Shown here one piece after another: positions 62,528 through 64,000 of a stretch of DNA of 64,000 bases (position 1 is the first letter of the stretch; each line of letters opens with the position of its first letter). The translations under genes and the position numbers were made by a program. The DNA is taken from assembly GCF_002909375.1 (NCBI RefSeq), contig NZ_PPXD01000007.1, forward strand, positions 451,378-515,377, in the 5' to 3' direction. Below the pieces are notes generated by a model. The model was not told the DNA's origin, ran no database searches, and was given only the letters and a program-made list of their open reading frames with translations. The stretch comes from Cryobacterium zongtaii (GTDB lineage Bacteria; Actinomycetota; Actinomycetes; Actinomycetales; Microbacteriaceae).

Positions 62528-63012
62528 GCGAGCGGTCGATTCAGAAAGGCCGCGACGGCGGGCGGCACATACGGGGCGATGTCACCGCCGAGGGCGGCAA
62601 CCTGACGCACCAGGGAGCTGGACACGTGGGCGTGAGCGGGGTCCGGCAGCATGAAGATGGTTTCGACGCCCGCGAGGTTGCGATTCACGATGGCCATCGG
62701 GGTCTCGTAGGCCACATCGATCTGAGAGCGGATGCCCTTGACCAGCACGCTGGCGCCCACGTCGACGCAATAGTCGACGAGCAGGCCCATGCTCCAGGAG
62801 CTGACGATGATGTTTCCCGGGAGTTCGGCCTCGATGATCGCCCGCTCGATGAGGGAGACCCGCTGGGTGATCGGCAGAAGCGCCGACTTGGCCGGGTTGT
62901 GCACCACAAGAACGTGCAGCTCGTCGTACAGTCCCGCCGCTCGTTGGATCACATCGAGGTGCCCCAGTGTGACGGGGTCGAATGAACCAGGTACGACGGC
63001 GATCCTGCGCAT
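62524..63012 (-). CDS. coaD: Phosphopantetheine adenylyltransferase
   Basis: CoaD makes dephospho-CoA. The 162-aa protein begins [20 protein letters not shown] with the GxFDPxTxGH motif and has [21 protein letters not shown] and [18 protein letters not shown] at 63012 has an AGGG site; GTG at 63021 would add three residues. Confidence 0.96.
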   Translation of the reverse strand: MRRIAVVPGSFDPVTLGHLDVIQRAAGLYDELHVLVVHNPAKSALLPITQRVSLIERAIIEAELPGNIIVSSWSMGLLVDYCVDVGASVLVKGIRSQIDVAYETPMAIVNRNLAGVETIFMLPDPAHAHVSSSLVRQVAALGGDIAPYVPPAVAAFLNRPLA

Positions 63013-63097
63013 ACGGTTCACCCTAGCGCCAGCTTGCAGCGCCCGCTGCCCGGTCCGGCCGGATTTCCCAGACGTTCAGACGCTGACGGTGACCCGT

Positions 63098-64000
63098 TCA
63101 GCCTTTGGAGAGCGCGGCGCGCTCCGAGTCGTCGAGCCGGCGGCGCACGGCCGCCCGCAACGCCGGCATGGTGCGCATCTCCGGGTCCCCGCCGATGAGT
63201 TCGCGGGCGGCGGTCCTGGCGTCGGCGATGATGTCGCCGTCGGTCGCCACGCGGAGCAGGCGCAGCGACGACTGGCCGCCGGACTGGAATCGGCCGAGCA
63301 CATCGCCCTCCTGCCGTTGCTCGAGGTCGACCTGCGCCAGGACGAACCCGTCGAGGGTGTTCGCGACGGCCTCGATGCGGTCCCGGGCCGGGGACCCCGA
63401 CGGCGCCGCTGTCACAAGCAGGCACAGCCCGGGCACGCCGCCGCGGCCCACCCGGCCGCGCAACTGGTGCAGCTGGGACACGCCGAAGCGGTGGGCATCC
63501 ATCACGACCATCACCGAGGCGTTGGGCACGTCGACGCCGACCTCGATGACGGTGGTGGCCACGAGCACCTGGATGTCACCGGCCGCGAAGGCCCGCATGG
63601 TGTCGTCCTTCTCGTCGGCGGTCATGGCGCCGTGCAGCGGTTCGATCCGGGCATCCCGCAGCAGCGGATGCCGGTGCAGCTCGGCGTTGAGCTCTTCGAC
63701 GGTGGTCATCGGGGTGGCGTCGAAGTCGATCTCCTCGCCCTGTTCGAGCTTCTTCGGCGCGATCGCCGGGCACACCACGAAACACTGGCGGCCTAGCGCG
63801 AGCTCCTCGGACACCCGCTGCCACACCCGCACCACCCAGGCCGGTTTTTCGTCGAGGGGCACCACGAAACTCTCGATCCCCGGGCGTCCGGACGGGAGCA
63901 CGGCGATGGTGCTCACGTCGAGGTCACCGAACACCGTCATCGCGATGGTGCGCGGAATGGGCGTGGCGGTGAGCACCAGAACGTGCGGCGGCAGTTCGGC
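63098..64000 (-). CDS. recG: ATP-dependent DNA helicase RecG (C-terminal part)
   Basis: The frame is open to the window end, so only the last 300 residues are seen. LTATPIPRTIAMTVFGDLDV (motif III), CFVVCPAI, IEPLHGAM, VLVATTVIEVGVDVPNASVMVV and QLHQLRGRVGRGGVPG (motif VI) identify RecG, which remodels stalled forks. The rsmD gene that often lies between recG and coaD is absent here. Confidence 0.95.
   Translation of the reverse strand, partial: AELPPHVLVLTATPIPRTIAMTVFGDLDVSTIAVLPSGRPGIESFVVPLDEKPAWVVRVWQRVSEELALGRQCFVVCPAIAPKKLEQGEEIDFDATPMTTVEELNAELHRHPLLRDARIEPLHGAMTADEKDDTMRAFAAGDIQVLVATTVIEVGVDVPNASVMVVMDAHRFGVSQLHQLRGRVGRGGVPGLCLLVTAAPSGSPARDRIEAVANTLDGFVLAQVDLEQRQEGDVLGRFQSGGQSSLRLLRVATDGDIIADARTAARELIGGDPEMRTMPALRAAVRRRLDDSERAALSKG

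Noticed and set aside
1..64000. CRISPR arrays, tRNA and rRNA genes
   Set aside because: I saw no regular spaced repeats and no clear tRNA or rRNA sequence on either strand, though short RNA genes could be missed by eye.

Overview
The window is a high-GC actinobacterial chromosome segment. Gene order (recG-coaD, yceD-rpmF-rnc-mutM-smc, ftsY, ffh, rpsP-khpA-rimM-trmD-rplS-lepB-rnhB, yraN-comM-dprA, xerC, rpsB-tsf-pyrH-frr-cdsA) and protein sequences point to the family Microbacteriaceae; Cryobacterium or a close relative is my best guess at genus (inference only). The sequence opens with 14 G residues, which look like an assembly or contig edge. It closes inside recG.

The conserved backbone runs leftwards on the minus strand. 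64.0-50.4 kb: recG (partial), coaD, a moxR-DUF58-transglutaminase module, yceD, rpmF, rnc, mutM and smc, with a plus-strand acetyltransferase between mutM and smc. 50.3-38.5 kb: a plus-strand, tightly overlapping assimilatory sulfur cluster: sulfite reductase, cysH, cysD, cysN, an SsuABC-type ABC transporter, an FprA-like ferredoxin reductase, a ferredoxin, a thioredoxin-reductase-like flavoprotein, and a separate FAD oxidase. 38.3-33.1 kb: ftsY, a DUF2004 gene, a divergent TetR/MFS efflux pair with a perfect operator palindrome, and ffh. 33-20.3 kb: an LLM oxidoreductase, a carboxylate-amine ligase, the ribosomal/RNA-modification operon with a formate/nitrite channel inserted, lepB, rnhB, a dipeptidase, and yraN-comM.

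The most interesting region is 11.6-20.3 kb. A compact integrative element of about 8.7 kb has inserted into the 3' end of comM and separated it from dprA. Its borders can be placed at a 6-bp core, CACCCG, at 11607 and 20317. Removing the element rebuilds a full-length comM whose stop codon overlaps the dprA start as ATGA. The element carries a large serine integrase at one end and a leftward operon at the other: HTH/excisionase-like protein, two small proteins, a DUF3631 helicase, a small protein, a possible scaffold, an HK97-type major capsid protein and a small-terminase-like protein. I see no portal, large terminase, tail or lysis gene, so it looks like a phage satellite rather than a prophage. 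Two extra genes, a 364-aa soluble protein and a roughly 200-aa four-helix membrane protein, sit together in the position where satellites often carry anti-phage cargo; I recognise neither. The helicase gene is bracketed by two inverted arrays of three 9-bp RGTTACC repeats, which look like replication iterons. The integrase has a leaderless-type promoter whose -35 element appears to form only in the excised circle.

11.5-0.04 kb: dprA, a lipoprotein, a metallophosphoesterase, xerC, an M23 peptidase, then rpsB-tsf-pyrH-frr-cdsA, a DivIVA-domain protein, a transglycosylase-like exported protein and a small CxxC protein.
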